From the NCBI RefSeq assembly GCF_921293095.1, contig NC_060259.1:1054001-1118000 (forward strand): a stretch of DNA of 64,000 bases. Direction: 5' to 3'. The translations under genes and the position numbers were made by a program. This DNA is from Ischnura elegans (Eukaryota > Arthropoda > Insecta > Odonata > Coenagrionidae). Within the stretch, counting starts at the first letter, position 1; each line of letters opens with the position of its first letter. Positions 46,412-57,636 of the stretch are shown one piece after another. Below the pieces are notes generated by a model. The model was not told the DNA's origin and ran no database searches. It worked only from the letters and a program-made list of their open reading frames with translations.

Positions 46412-46655
46412 CAGAGGCGTAGCGAGGGGGGTCCGGACATCCGCCCCCCAACCAAAATATAAAGCACGCTCACTTTGCATCACGAAAGAAAAGCAACCAT
46501 GGAAAAATCATGAATTTACAAGAGATTTCTTTGACAAATGAAGTTTTTTTCCATCATGAAGTTTTAAAATTAGTTTAAAACCCTCAACTAAGCACCCAGT
46601 TTTTCAAAAATTCTCACAAAAATCCCCCCAAACAAAATTCCTGCCCACGCCACTG
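46412..46655. mobile_element. hAT-type G-rich MITE, 244 bp, TSD AGTGAAAA
   Basis: It starts CAGAGGCGTAGCGAGGGGGG and ends CCCACGCCACTG, inverted. AGTGAAAA stands at 46404-46411 and 46656-46663. The 8-bp duplication places this widespread G-rich family in hAT. No coding capacity. Confidence 0.85.
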
Positions 46656-46904
46656 AGTGAAAAGTTAAGAATATCGATACAATCCCCAAACGTAAAGAGA
46701 AGCTGCCATTTTTATTTCTAAGGCAAGGGGATGTAACGGATATTAACTTATCTAACTGATATCTAAGGTCTTCACTGTTTGGCTGACTTTTCATGCCCAT
46801 GTGATCTAAACTAATCGTCAGACTATAGTTACCAGATATTTATGCATTAGAATTGCCTAGTATGAGGTCTTCTTAAAATAAATTAATTAAAAAACAACAC
46901 TTAC

Positions 46905-46925
46905 CTTGGGGGCTGTATCTTTTGG
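46905..46925 (-). CDS. Candidate 21-nt microexon
   Basis: On minus, a pyrimidine tract and acceptor (TTTTTTTCCTCTTGCAG) precede 21 bp, directly followed by a consensus donor (GTAAGTG). Read in phase 0 the exon gives PKDTAPK. It lies outside any recognised transposon, on the same strand as the zinc-finger exons and 19 kb upstream of them. It might belong to that gene or to another long gene. Only the splice sites support it. Confidence 0.5.
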
Positions 46926-47339
46926 CTGCAAGAGGAAAAAAATATATAAAAATCACATTATCAGATTTGTCAACTAAAATTATGTACCTAGTTTTGCTCT
47001 GGGAAGACATTGCTGGGAATTAAAAAAACTATATTTTGACTATCAGCCACCCTGGCGAAAAATCTGTGTAACAAATATGTGTAAAAATATGGTACATTAT
47101 GTAAAATTACACATTTACTACACTTTTCCACTCACAAAGTAACACAAATCGTACAGTCTGTACATCCTGTACATCATTGATACCACAGCCGTACTCAATG
47201 TGATGCATCAGATGTTACACAGATTGTACCACTAAGTTACCAGTCTATTCATGCACCAGAAGTGTACTCAATATATACACATCAATCACTATTTTTGGGG
47301 ACACAAATGTCATCACAATTTTACCACTGTGTTGCGATA

Positions 47340-49190
47340 CCATTATATTATGTAATTACTATTTTTTAATATAAAGGATTAAATATCGTATTTTGAAACT
47401 TGCGCCAAAGGCCAAAGCGACCGGCGGCCATCTTGCATACCATGTCCCAACAGCCGTCGCGCTGAAACATTCGCAGCTACTGTATTTTGTGACTTTGCGA
47501 ATTAAGCTATGCTGTAGAATCTTATTTTACAAGCAAATTTACGTTGAAGTACGCAATGGAAGAAGTAAATAATCCGTGTTTCGCAATGAAGACTGGTAAA
47601 AAGGAATTGGTAGAATACTATTTCAGGGACTTTTTAAATCGACGCCGGATTAAGTTCCTGTCTGTTTCTGTGTACTGAATTACCGGGTAAAGTGGATCCT
47701 AGCGGCACGAAGAGAGATATAAGAATATATCCTTGTCAGCATCAACACATATCTGCTGAGCTGACCATGTAAATGTAAGTAAATGGAACATTTTTTCTAT
47801 TCCTTAGTAAATCACCGAGGTTGTGCATGTAATCTTTCGTATGTACTAATACGATTAATGAACCGCTAATTTCTGTCCAATAAGTATTTAAGATTATTAA
47901 TTACTATGTTCACAGTTTAATTACAATTTAGCATGATCTTTGCTTTCGCGGCCATAGTAAAAATACAATCCATTCAGACCGATTAAGTGGAAATATCAGG
48001 GTTCTCGCAGAAGAATCCACTTTGTTAGCAGTTAGTTATGGCATTAAAGTATCAGTCCCAATCTCAATTAAATCGTATACGAAGAGTTTTTTCTTGAAAA
48101 TGTATAACCATTGGAAATACGTCATAGAATTATAGTAATTAATAAACTGTTCAAAACATAGCCATCAATTTAACTCTCTCCGATCATTATCATTTAGGTA
48201 TTGATTTGTGCTTTAGTACATTTTTTACGAATGCCTAAATTGCAATGAAAGTCATAATTAAAGAATTATAATGTTATCAATTTTCACAATTTGCTGGCAA
48301 TTTCAGTAGAAGTTGGAATTGGGGCAGAAATAATATCTTCGGAAAATAATATTTCAACTGGTTTTAATATATATTGGATGTCAGTTTGTGAATGCAGTGT
48401 ACATAACAGGACATAACTGAATTGTCAATAAGACCTGAAGATGCTGGCAATAATGCTGGTGAAACTATTGTTATACAAAATGTCTCATGCGACAGATTCC
48501 TATAAAATATTATCAACATGAATATTTACAATTCTGTGAAAGACTTGACGCATCTACCTTTGAAAATGAAGATAACAATGTACTATATACTTTGTTAATT
48601 TCATTGCAGATTTCCGAGTTGGCCCTAATTGGAGGCAACACTTCTAAATAAATGATTTTAACGAACTATCCGGTATGTCATAAAAGACATCTTGGAAGCC
48701 AACTATAGTTGGATAGGCTACAAAAATAAAAGAGTATTTTCTGAGCTTGGCCTGAAAACAATAATTTTTGGTAAGTTTTACATTACACTTTTTCATCATC
48801 AGAGGAGGGATACTATCTGAGGCAATTCTAAATCAAAAGGATACATATTTCTTTGTGAAAACACCCCAAAAAACATCTATCCCTTTCTTCAGTAAGACTT
48901 ATTTCTTATTAAGCTCTTCATCCCCACTACATAAGTTATTGTCTAACACATATCTTCCTTATTTTCCATATAAATTGATCCTTCAAAAATTTTATAAATT
49001 ACCTATGATGATTAATTGGACTACATGTTGTTCATATCATTGTCATAGAGAATACCCCTTCTTTTACAGATGCAGTTCGACTTTATCACCTAAGTGCTTC
49101 ATCTAAGGAATTAGAAAATTACACAAAGCATTGGCTTAGACATGACAAATTTAGGGATGCCTAGAAGAAAGGCCATCATATTGATTACCC
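47340..49190. other. Interior of the unclassified element, left part
   Basis: A short plus frame starts at 47556 (MEEVNNPCFAMKTGKKELVE...) and stops after 40 codons; it could be a first exon. The chance ORF at 48768-49106 has no known motif. Nothing else is supported. Confidence 0.3.
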
Positions 49191-49198
49191 TAATCATA

Positions 49199-51224
49199 GG
49201 GGCTTTCTCTAACTCGATAGCAAGTCTTATCGACGTTGCTGCGTCGTTAGCTTATCGAAAATCTTCACTAACGACAATTGGTTTTCTCTACGCTCGCTTA
49301 ACGATATTTTCTCGATAGCACTAACGAAAAATGCCGATAGCTTATCCGGGGACTCGGGAGCCCGTCTTAAGCTTATCGACGCCCGCTATAATGTTTTTAG
49401 GTATCGGTTATAAAGTTTTAATTCTGCTACAACAAAGCGATAAAGGTATATTCACTTGAAAAATTGTAGGAACACTTTTGCGAAGGAGATGGAAAGCTTT
49501 AAAACGTTTTGCTGTAATCAATTAGTATAAATAGTGGCAACAGAGACATTAGTTTTTGCGGGGGAGTAAACGTGCTGTTTGAAGTAGATTTGAGAAAGTT
49601 ATTAACCTTGTAAAAATTGGTGTGAAAATAATATTTACACATCCCAATTTTGGTGCTTAGATTATTTTTAGTCGGTAGTTTCTTTCGGCTCGATTGATGG
49701 GACTTCACTTATTAGGTAGGGAGCTAATCACTCTTGAGGATAGAGCAAATATAATCAAGCATCTAGTGCAGAGAGAACGACTTAGGAATACTCAGAATCC
49801 TAATTTTCGAAGGACTTTTAATTCGGAACAACCGTTTGAATAACCCCCGATATGGCCCTAACACTGACCGATCTTTGATACCTTTTTTGGCTGGCTAAAG
49901 CCACCGTTCGCGAAAAAAATAACGGTTTCCCTCTTTTCCTCAGAACTCATTAGTCGTCACTTTTAACTTTTGCAATGCTGTTAAACTAAGTCCCAACGAA
50001 TAATATGCCTGTGTTTTGATGGGTACATGCATACACTTATTTTAATATCATTTGCAGTTGCTGATTGCAGTGATTTTCTATGCCTAATTGTGGCTACCAA
50101 CGATTAACCTATGCTACGTTTTGCTTTTGTGTGAGTTTAATCAGTAATTCGATTTCTCAACATGGTGGGTGACTATGAAAATATTATATGACTTCCTTAA
50201 ATGCGCATTTTTTTCTATGTTTACTTTATTGTGTTTATCTTCGCTTTGCGTAGAATATAATTATAAGTGACAACAACACCAACAGCATTAACACTTCCGT
50301 AATCTTTACTCAAGAAATTGACACTAAAAAACGTTAAGTTTGTGACACGAGTTCACAATCACAACACTCGCGATGATTCCTTCCATGACATCCGCGTAAT
50401 CTCGGTATTTTTTATCAACGAATCGATTTCAAACATCCCAAAATATGATGAAAGCGTCAATAAGTTTTTCTAATTGAATAACTACCACTGTGGAAGTTGT
50501 GGACTTATAGCGGAAATAAGGCAAACGATGTAAACAAGCCGTGGCCGAAGATGCACTCCGAAATTTACATCGTTATAATACTAATAAAATTAATTTTGTC
50601 ACTACTATAACCACGAGAGTAAAATTATTATAGGCGTAGGTGAACGAGTAAGTTGCAGACAAAGTTCTCTTCAAGATAATTATACTAGAAAATTACGATA
50701 CATAATGCACCAAATTTGCCGATATTCTTCCATCGACGACTGTTGAATCCTTGAATATACACGCTTACTTACACTAATTTCCCCCTTATTTTATTTTGTT
50801 CTTCATGGAAATATATTACGACACATTATAAAAACAGTAAATGAATCCACTACTAAAATGATACTCATCAGTTTTCTCCATCATTTATTATTCTTTTCCA
50901 AATCGACCGGTGCGTTCTTTAGCAGCTTCTTGTTTATTTATGGTGACTATTTATCGTTTATTAGTTACCGTAGTTAGGCACTGCTTCTTAATGCTACCGA
51001 ACGAATAAATCTAGGCATGTGATTGGTTGAAAATTCTAGCCTCACTCGCAGGCGCCGACGGTGTATTGTTTGCTATCGACGAGCCGTGGTCTTGTTTTGC
51101 AACGACGAGCTGTCGTTAAGGTGAGATACAGAAACACACTTTCGATAAGAGGGTGTCGTTGCAAGAGAGGACTTTCGTTAACAACCCGTTAACAACAAAA
51201 CGTTAACGAGTTAGAGAAAGCCCC
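49199..51224. mobile_element. Nested DNA element with GGGGCTTTCTCTAACTCG termini, 2.0 kb
   Basis: The 18-bp terminus at 49199 is exactly inverted at 51207-51224. Near both ends TTATCGA, CGATAG, TTAACG and CGTTAACG repeats are dense. A target duplication was not resolved. One short plus frame (LLGRELITLEDRANIIKHLVQRE, about 49700-49775) might be a transposase scrap, but I do not recognise it. Confidence 0.65.
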
Positions 51225-51499
51225 AGTGCAGTTCTCACTTCTTTGTAGCATCAGTGTATAATTAATTTTCCCATATTATGTCAATTGGTGTTTTAACTTT
51301 TAAGTTATATTGAATAACAATATTAAATTTCCTAAATTTGATATCTTTGTGGAAGTATTCTGAAGCTGTTTATTAGTGTGGCTTCTTTTAAAATTCTGTT
51401 AGAAAATAAATAGAGTTGTGATAACATAAATGCATAAAATTACTAGAATTTATTTTTTTGTTAATAACCAAATGAGTTTGATTAATGGTTGCACAAAAG

Positions 51500-51962
51500 T
51501 CCGCAGAGGTGATGACCATGTTGTCAAAGCTGGCCAGCGATTTAAATGGAAGACATAACACTAGCTTGGGGAAGAAGAAAATCTCAGGAGCCTGGATTCG
51601 TAAGTTACTTCAAATTTTATTTTACCTATTGGCTTAATATAAGTTGGCTGGAATCAACATGGTATGTGGTAAAACAAATAAGAGCAGTAACTTAAGGGGT
51701 TGTTATTTATGAAAATGTTGTGAAAAATAAGGGTCTCTCAACCACTGTTTCATTTCATTAAAAAAAAGAAAGATTGTTTTGACAGAAAGTGTAATGTTAT
51801 GCATTAAACCAAATTTTTGTCCATTTTATCAAGTTATAAAATTTTGCTTGACAAATGTTCTTAATTTTACTTTTTCATTTAACAGGAACTATCAAGATCA
51901 TCAAGAGGGAGTAGAGGAGGCAACAATTGATGATTTATAGTTCTTCTTCAAACAGCAATAAA
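51500..51962 (+). CDS. Candidate two-exon 3' end of a gene inside the 5.3-kb element
   Basis: The upstream exon ends ...GGAGCCTGGATTC|GTAAGT (51599/51600), a consensus donor. A pyrimidine-rich acceptor, TTTTTCATTTAACAG, ends at 51885. Spliced, the frame reads ..LGKKKISGAWIR|TIKIIKRE and stops at about 51912. An AATAAA lies at 51957-51962, some 45 bp on. The product, basic and unknown, may be the element's own protein. No homology is recognised. Confidence 0.35.
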
Positions 51963-52602
51963 GATTGATTTTTAAACATTCCTGCATTTATGTTTTTAAT
52001 TTTAATCCTAATTGCATGGTACCCTTGTTACCATTATTGTACACCTGTGTACTAAATGGTACTATAGTGTACATCATGTACACATCATGTACCACTGCAG
52101 ACTCTGTACTCACTGTACACAATTCAGCGCCAATTGTTACACAAGTTACACACAAAACCTACACAGATTGGGCCACTTTACCACAAAGTTACACAGATTG
52201 CACACTGGAGTTATAACTATGTACACTATGGTTACACACAGCCTTCACAGAGTTTACCATTTTCCTACACTAATGGTACACTCAAAAGTTACCATTAGGT
52301 TACACAAATGTTACCATTCTTTTTCGCCAGGGCATGTTATCAGAGTTAATGGAAACAAAAAATCGCTTCCTAACATATTCTCTTGAATAGTGTCACATTA
52401 TCGAGGTTGACTTCTTAAAATAACTTGTTACAGAGGTTAATTTTGTAACAAGCTTTATGGCAACCTCAAGATCAAGAGGATTTGAAAATTGGACTTGCAC
52501 TAATTGAGGTTTTCATGTTATTGAGGGTCGTATAAGCAAGGTTCTTCTCTAATTGCTTGAATGTTAATCACCAAAAAATAACTCAGAGCATAAAATACTC
52601 AC

Positions 52603-52620
52603 CATGTCCACTGCATTCGG
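52603..52620 (-). CDS. Candidate 18-nt microexon
   Basis: On minus, TTTTTCTTCTCTTTCAG is followed by 18 bp and then by the donor GTGAGTA. In phase 0 the exon gives PNAVDM. It lies outside recognised transposons, on the strand of the zinc-finger gene, and shares with the 46.9-kb candidate a multiple-of-three length and a leading Pro codon. The two may be neighbouring exons of one gene. Confidence 0.5.
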
Positions 52621-52747
52621 CTGAAAGAGAAGAAAAATTGTAATTATTTCTTATAAATTACCGAAATAAATTCATTCATTATCATTAATATTGTTCTTCT
52701 CATACTGTTCATTTTGAGTGGTAAGTTAAATAAACATATCCTTTACA

Positions 52748-53046
52748 GGGGTGCAGCTAGGAATTATGGCTGGGGGGGGTGGGTTTAGGTGCAACTAATA
52801 CCGGGGTGTGGGGGGGCATGGAATACCCACCAGGATAAGCTGTAGGTGCGAGATTAATAAATTGCTGAATTTTGAGATAAATGGTACAAAATGGTGAGTT
52901 TTACGGCTTTCTGAGGGATATTTCATTCATCCTTACTCTATTATATTAGTATTATCAATCCAATTAAGTAAAATTTTGATAAGCTTGATAATATCTATGA
53001 GATCTGGGGGGGTTTACCCTCCAAAACCCTCCCTCATTGCGCCACT
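52748..53046. mobile_element. hAT-type G-rich MITE, about 300 bp
   Basis: TATCCTTTACA occurs at 52737-52747 and 53047-53057 around the element. This covers the 8-bp duplication plus terminal bases. The ends are GGGGTGCAGCTAGG and CATTGCGCCACT. An inverted relative lies at 57637-57908, sharing the block GCCGTAAAACTCACCATTTT. No ORF of note. Confidence 0.75.
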
Positions 53047-53239
53047 TATCCTTTACACATTCAAACACAATCACATGAAAAACAACAGACTCCCAACTAT
53101 CTGGACTACCTGTGTTACGGATTATATGTGCCTGAGTTTTGAACTTCTTTCCTATTTTCCACTATCTTTATAAACTAGAAAATGGGATGCAGAATCACCA
53201 GGGTTATTGCATTTCAATGCAAAGCTACACCTGATTTAT

Positions 53240-53930
53240 TAATTCCATCGCCAAAAGGGTGGTTTCCCATTATCATTTTATTTCCTAAATCGAAAGATTA
53301 TTACTCTAGGAGTACGCATTTCACGCTTCTAGATTTTTAAATGATGATATCTATTTTTGGCGATTAAATGAAAAGTGAAGATTTTCAAGAGTGCGAAAAC
53401 GTGACGGCTAAGAATGAATGCTGGGAAAAGCCTGTGAGACGTAATGATGGTTCCGGCTGCCGCTGTGTGAGGCCATCTTGGTGCGAGGCTATGAGCACCG
53501 TACAATGCACGCTTCTAGCAGATAGCAGAGTACCCTGCTAGCAGGTAGCGCTTGGCTTGAATGAGGATTATTAATACCCTATCAAACGAAGGAAACTTTC
53601 TGACCATAGGCAGTTTTAAAGGTGATTATTAAGAGATGTTTCCCTGAGCTCATGCATGCATTGGTAACCTCAGACGATGTAAAACTCCTATCCTCACGTG
53701 AAGAAACTAGGTCCCTGTGACGTCACGTGGAGTGGCATCGCATGGGTGCCAATCCGGCCTTTTTCAAATGAGGTTAAAATTGACCACTAACATTTGTCTA
53801 AACTGGGGTTCCTAAAAACCAAATAATTTGTATATCATGAATACACTAATGGTGACTAACGAATCGCTACCAATGCCTTACGTTTTCTTTGATGAAGGAA
53901 ACTCCCCTATTCTCTTTGTAAAACGGAATT
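53240..53930 (+). repeat. Dispersed repeat family R1, longest copy
   Basis: It contains, in order, all blocks seen separately at 13.2, 9.8 and 11.3 kb, inverted. They include GCGTACTC/CATTTCACGC sequence, GCTAGCAGGTAGCGCTTGGC, TATCAAACGAAGGAAA, CTCATGCATGCATTGGTAA, GTCCCTGTGACGTCACGTGG and TTGATGAAGGAAACTCCCC. It is continuous where the 13.5-kb copy holds a piggyBac MITE. The unit is about 700 bp with no coding signal. Confidence 0.75.
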
Positions 53931-54003
53931 GATTTACTTACTTGTTGACAAGGAATGTTTCAAGTTTACTTGGACATCTGCTCCAGCATTGCGGGTGATG
54001 CTG

Positions 54004-55554
54004 GGGCCGTATTCTGTAACTCCAAACCGATCGGTGCGGCACCGATTCGTCGGGTGCGACGTCACACCGACTCCCGGTAAGAAGTCGTGCGATTCTGTAC
54101 GAACCCGATCGGTGCGGCACCGACGTGAGGGCGAGAGATCGTCGGTACCCGTACCGACAGCAAAAAGGTGTCGGTACGGCCACCGACTAGTGGGTTTCAT
54201 CAACTCCTCGGTGCGCATTGTACGTTATATTTTGTTTTTATCTCATCACCGAGTAAATAATGAGGTTTGCTGCAATGTTATCTTTTTCTGCCCCTTCGAA
54301 TAGGCCACTATAATTCACTGTGTCAACATCTATATTGATTACCTTGACATAAATATAAGATATTGGTTAATAAACATGAGGTTTGCCACTATATAATGAC
54401 TTTCTCTCGTTTATGTTACCACTTTCACTCGCTTGTAATAGGATTTCTTTCATTCTATCATCATTTATTTGCTCATTTGACATAAAAAAGAAATTTTTGA
54501 TTAAATATGAGTTTTGCCGCAATGTTATCACTTTTTATCACTCTGAATAGGCAACTATTGTTTCACTCAATCATCATTTGGCGTTTCCCTCGGCATAGAA
54601 ATAAGATCTTTTTATTTAAGTATGAAGTTTGCCACAACGGTATCAGTTTCTTTCATTTGTAACAGGCAACTATATTTCATTTTATCGTCAGCCATTGATT
54701 CCCTTGACGATAAAAGAAGATATTTGTTAATAAGTATGAGGTTTACCGCAATATTATCATTTTCTCTCACTTGGAATGCGCAACTTAAACATATATATTT
54801 CACCCAATCACAATTTCTTTACTTCCTCGTCATTACACTTCTTTTAATTACACCCAGTTCCATATTTTTATAACAATTTCCTAACTTGTTCCTCTAATAT
54901 GACATTTACATTTGCTTTTGAATCCTACGTTCACGTTCCATGGTATGTTATTTTCGTCTGCTACGGTGCCAATGGCATAACCTTCCGTTGATAACATTTA
55001 GACGGAACTTACTTAATAACAACTATATTACCAAATCATGAATAAATAGCAATAAACGGAACCAATATTTAAAAAAAGAAACTACGATCTCAAGGATAGT
55101 TTCAATAATTCATTCCAGCAACAACAATCTCCATCACTTACAAACTTTATTGTGATGTTGTAATATTGTTTACTTCGATTCTGTAGGTACAGCATTACTA
55201 CCACACATCATATCAGCATTGTTAACAACTTATCCAATATCGTTTATCTTAATCTAGCAATAAGTCGTAATTTCCGCAAATAAAAAGATTGAGAATGACG
55301 ACAACAAACTGTGCCAATGAGTCTTCACTTGTTTTTACCCTTCTTTCATTGGTGGAGACACGTTAGATGACTTCTAACTTCGGATATATTCAGATTTTCC
55401 CTGTTTGAGAAGGAGGGGGAACCGTACCGACTGGTTTGATACCGACGACCATACTGAATCGCTGAATTAGCCGTCGTCGGTATGGAAACCGTCGTCGGTG
55501 GGCTGGTAAGGGAAACCGACCGGTGCGGTACCGACGAAATACAGAATACGGCCC
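54004..55554. mobile_element. DNA element with GGGCCGTATTCTGTA termini and 3-bp TSD, 1.55 kb
   Basis: GGGCCGTATTCTGTA at 54004 is inverted at 55540-55554, with CTG on each side (54001-54003 and 55555-55557). Subterminal CGGTGCGG.ACCGACG motifs are repeated and often palindromic (CCGATCGGTGCGGCACCGA). A 3-bp duplication fits PIF/Harbinger-like elements, though CTG is not their usual TWA. ORFs over the left end come from the GC-rich repeats. No transposase. Confidence 0.7.
54260..54850 (+). repeat. Five tandem repeats of about 115-130 bp
   Basis: Units begin with ATGAGGTTTGCCGCAATGTTATCA-like sequence at 54260, 54376, 54507, 54622 and 54736. Each has a TAGGCAACTATATTTCA-like block and ends in ATAAGAT.TTTGTTAATAAGT. 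They are diverged from one another and lie in the centre of the 3-bp-TSD element. Confidence 0.8.
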
Positions 55555-55559
55555 CTGAA

Positions 55560-56100
55560 CGGCAGGAAAAAGCTCTTGATCAATGTTAGAAAAATGGAAG
55601 AATGATCACAGGCTTTCGTGGCGCATAGAATTGAGGAATGTTATTCAGGAATTCCACCCGGTCTGGATCTCGAACTATAGAGTGGGGCATCATAACTTCC
55701 TTTTTTTTTAAACTTAATAAAACGCATTGTATGAATCAGAACATTTTTATTTGGTTGTTAATTGCACACATAAGTCACACGAAAGTGCACACCTAAAGTT
55801 TTGTTTTAAATATTCTTGAAGATCAAAGGATGTAGATTAAGTCCTCCATTCTTGATACCTCGAGCATACCGATTTCTGGTGTTTGTCATGACTAGGTACA
55901 TGCAAAAGTCGCACATACGATAACGTGAATTACAGGGTTTTCCCGCGAATACACGAATTTCGTGTTAATTGCAATTTTCTCCAATTCATGGGCGATTTTC
56001 ACCAACTCGGACGCGATTTTTACCATTTTTTTCTTTTGCTCATGCTTCTCCCACAAAATTGTTTTTCGAGGCTTATACATAAGGCATAGTTTTTTCACTG
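55560..56100. other. No recognised gene
   Basis: A 72-codon minus ORF (55892-56110) starts within the MITE at 56104 and has no known motif. Confidence 0.35.
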
Positions 56101-56103
56101 CAT

Positions 56104-56274
56104 TGGCCACTTTCCGATGCGACGAATTTCCATTGGCTGCCGTTCACGGCACAGCGCCGTGACATATCTCATTTTAAAGTGAGAGAGATGTCTCATTTGA
56201 AAGTGGCCTGAATTTCACGGCACCATGCTGTGAACGGCGGCCGGTGAAAAGTTGTCGCATCTGAAAGTAGCCTC
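56104..56274. mobile_element. Hairpin MITE, about 170 bp
   Basis: GGCCACTTTCCGATGCGAC at the left is mirrored by GTCGCATCTGAAAGTAGCC at the right, and GGCTGCCGTTCACGGCA by TGCTGTGAACGGCGGCC further in. The loop contains a second inverted pair, CACTTT/AAAGTG..GAGA. No ORF. Confidence 0.65.
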
Positions 56275-56985
56275 AACGTAGCACGGTGTGTATTTCACGC
56301 CATAAGCGGCGCACCGCCGGGCCGGATTGAACCTTGCCTTGCGTCCATAACACAGTGGCGTCAACTGCGCAATTTGACTCGTTTGAAGATATGCATTGAG
56401 ACCAATAGCTATTTGAAAGCACGGTGCCATGCCGTTGACGATGACTGGCACCATGCTTTCAATTAGCCATGTATGGATACGCAAAGGATAAAATATGTAA
56501 AATACATAGGTGAATTCAATCAATACTCCATGTATATTATTGCTGAAATTATTCCCGGTCAATAATATCCTAAATTTAGGGCAATGGGTAGGCCACTGGA
56601 AGAATGGCCACCATGAACCGTGACACTGGCCACACAATGTGCACCTCATGGAAACCAGTGCTGAGGAGCATTCGTGAGGAACGAGAAAAAAAAGGCGGGA
56701 ATTTCTCAACCAATCGCGTAACTCCTGCACCAGTTGATACCGCGGTCATCTGTAGGAAAGGAGGACAACTTTCAAGTTTTGAAATGCCCTGATGACAATG
56801 AACGACTCCAGAAGTTCCAGAGTTACCTCCCACGATTAGAAGAATTATCCAATGAATAACCAATTGTAAATTATGGACATTCTACCCATGATCTTTAAAC
56901 CACCCCCACACAAATCGCAAATGTGCCACTATCCACAGCTTTCCATGATGTTTATGCAGCCAAAGGGAACTTCAAATACGCGTGT
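56275..56985. other. Unassigned; short inverted repeat at 56430-56485
   Basis: GAAAGCACGGTGCCATGCC and ACTGGCACCATGCTTTC form a loose hairpin. Minus ORFs over 56215-56863 carry no domain I can name. Confidence 0.35.
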
Positions 56986-56989
56986 GCAT

Positions 56990-57275
56990 CAGTGGCGTGA
57001 CTAGGAATATGCAGTGGGGGGATGAAGGGACCTGGCATGAAGACAACCCCCCCCCCCCACAGGCAACGGGGTTCCCGGAAAATATTTTGAAAATTGACAT
57101 GAGTGGAAATAAATTTGACATAATTTTGGCACTTAAAATGTAACTTTAAGCAGATGCAGTTCTTATATGTCAAGACTAGACTAAAGTTTTAAATATTACT
57201 TTTATTTCCCTGAGGCTTTTTTGGGGGGGGGGGGAAGGAGGCTATCCCCTCATATCCCCCCCCATATCTAACCCA
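56990..57275 (+). mobile_element. hAT-type G-rich MITE, uninterrupted copy
   Basis: It starts CAGTGGCGTGACTAGGAATATGC. It matches 2186-2347 joined to 6648-6773 and holds a single TTAA where that copy carries the 4.3-kb piggyBac element. Long C and G runs near both ends. Confidence 0.75.
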
Positions 57276-57299
57276 CTAATGTGCAGATAAATCAGTGGA

Positions 57300-57495
57300 C
57301 ACTGTCTGCTAGCGACTGAATTTGAAACATGTTCGACATATCCATTTCTCTTTTGATCTGTCAATTGTAGTGATCTACAATCAACTTTGAGAAATTTTTC
57401 AGGTTTTATGACAAAATTCACTGCTATTTCCAGGTTTTTTCACGGTAGGCGAAATCCACAACTCATTCACAGTTGAATGGGAGCCCAGTGATTGA
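57300..57495 (+). repeat. Truncated relative of the 13935 hAT MITE
   Basis: It shares GACACTGTCTGC, TTTCTCTTTTGATCT-like sequence, TTCCAGGTTTTTTCACGGTA and a GGGAGCCCAGTG end with 14330-14525. The 5' part is absent. Confidence 0.6.
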
Positions 57496-57636
57496 AAAGC
57501 ATTTCACCTTCCCTTACCATTAATGAAACCTTTATAGGCGGTCCACTAAATGTTTCCCAAGTGAGTTCCTCCTGTACACAGTAAGTCTTCAACATGTGAA
57601 CTAGATATGTTCCAAGACCTAGATCATAAGTTGCAG

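Larger units (their letters stand above)
47050..52332. mobile_element. Unclassified inverted-repeat element, 5.3 kb
   Basis: CCCTGGCGAAAAA at 47050-47062 is exactly inverted at 52320-52332. About 270-300 bp inside each end is dense in short repeats of the type GTTACAC, TGTGTAAC and GTGTAC. No clear target duplication was found. The middle holds a separate element at 49199-51224 and possible plus-strand exons near the right end. No known transposase was seen. The superfamily is unknown. Confidence 0.65.

Noticed and set aside
54003..54303. ORFs of 80-124 codons at the left end of the 54-kb element
   Set aside because: They run through palindromic GC-rich terminal repeats on both strands at once and show no domain.
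56750..56815. GCCCTGATGACAATGAACGAC, similar to part of the 33.1-kb palindrome arm
   Set aside because: Only about 20 bp match and the GAAAC part of a hammerhead core is absent.
56576..56863. Minus ORF beginning after an acceptor-like CCTCCTTTCCTACAG
   Set aside because: No matching donor, no recognised domain, and neighbouring MITE-like inverted repeats make a transposon origin likelier.
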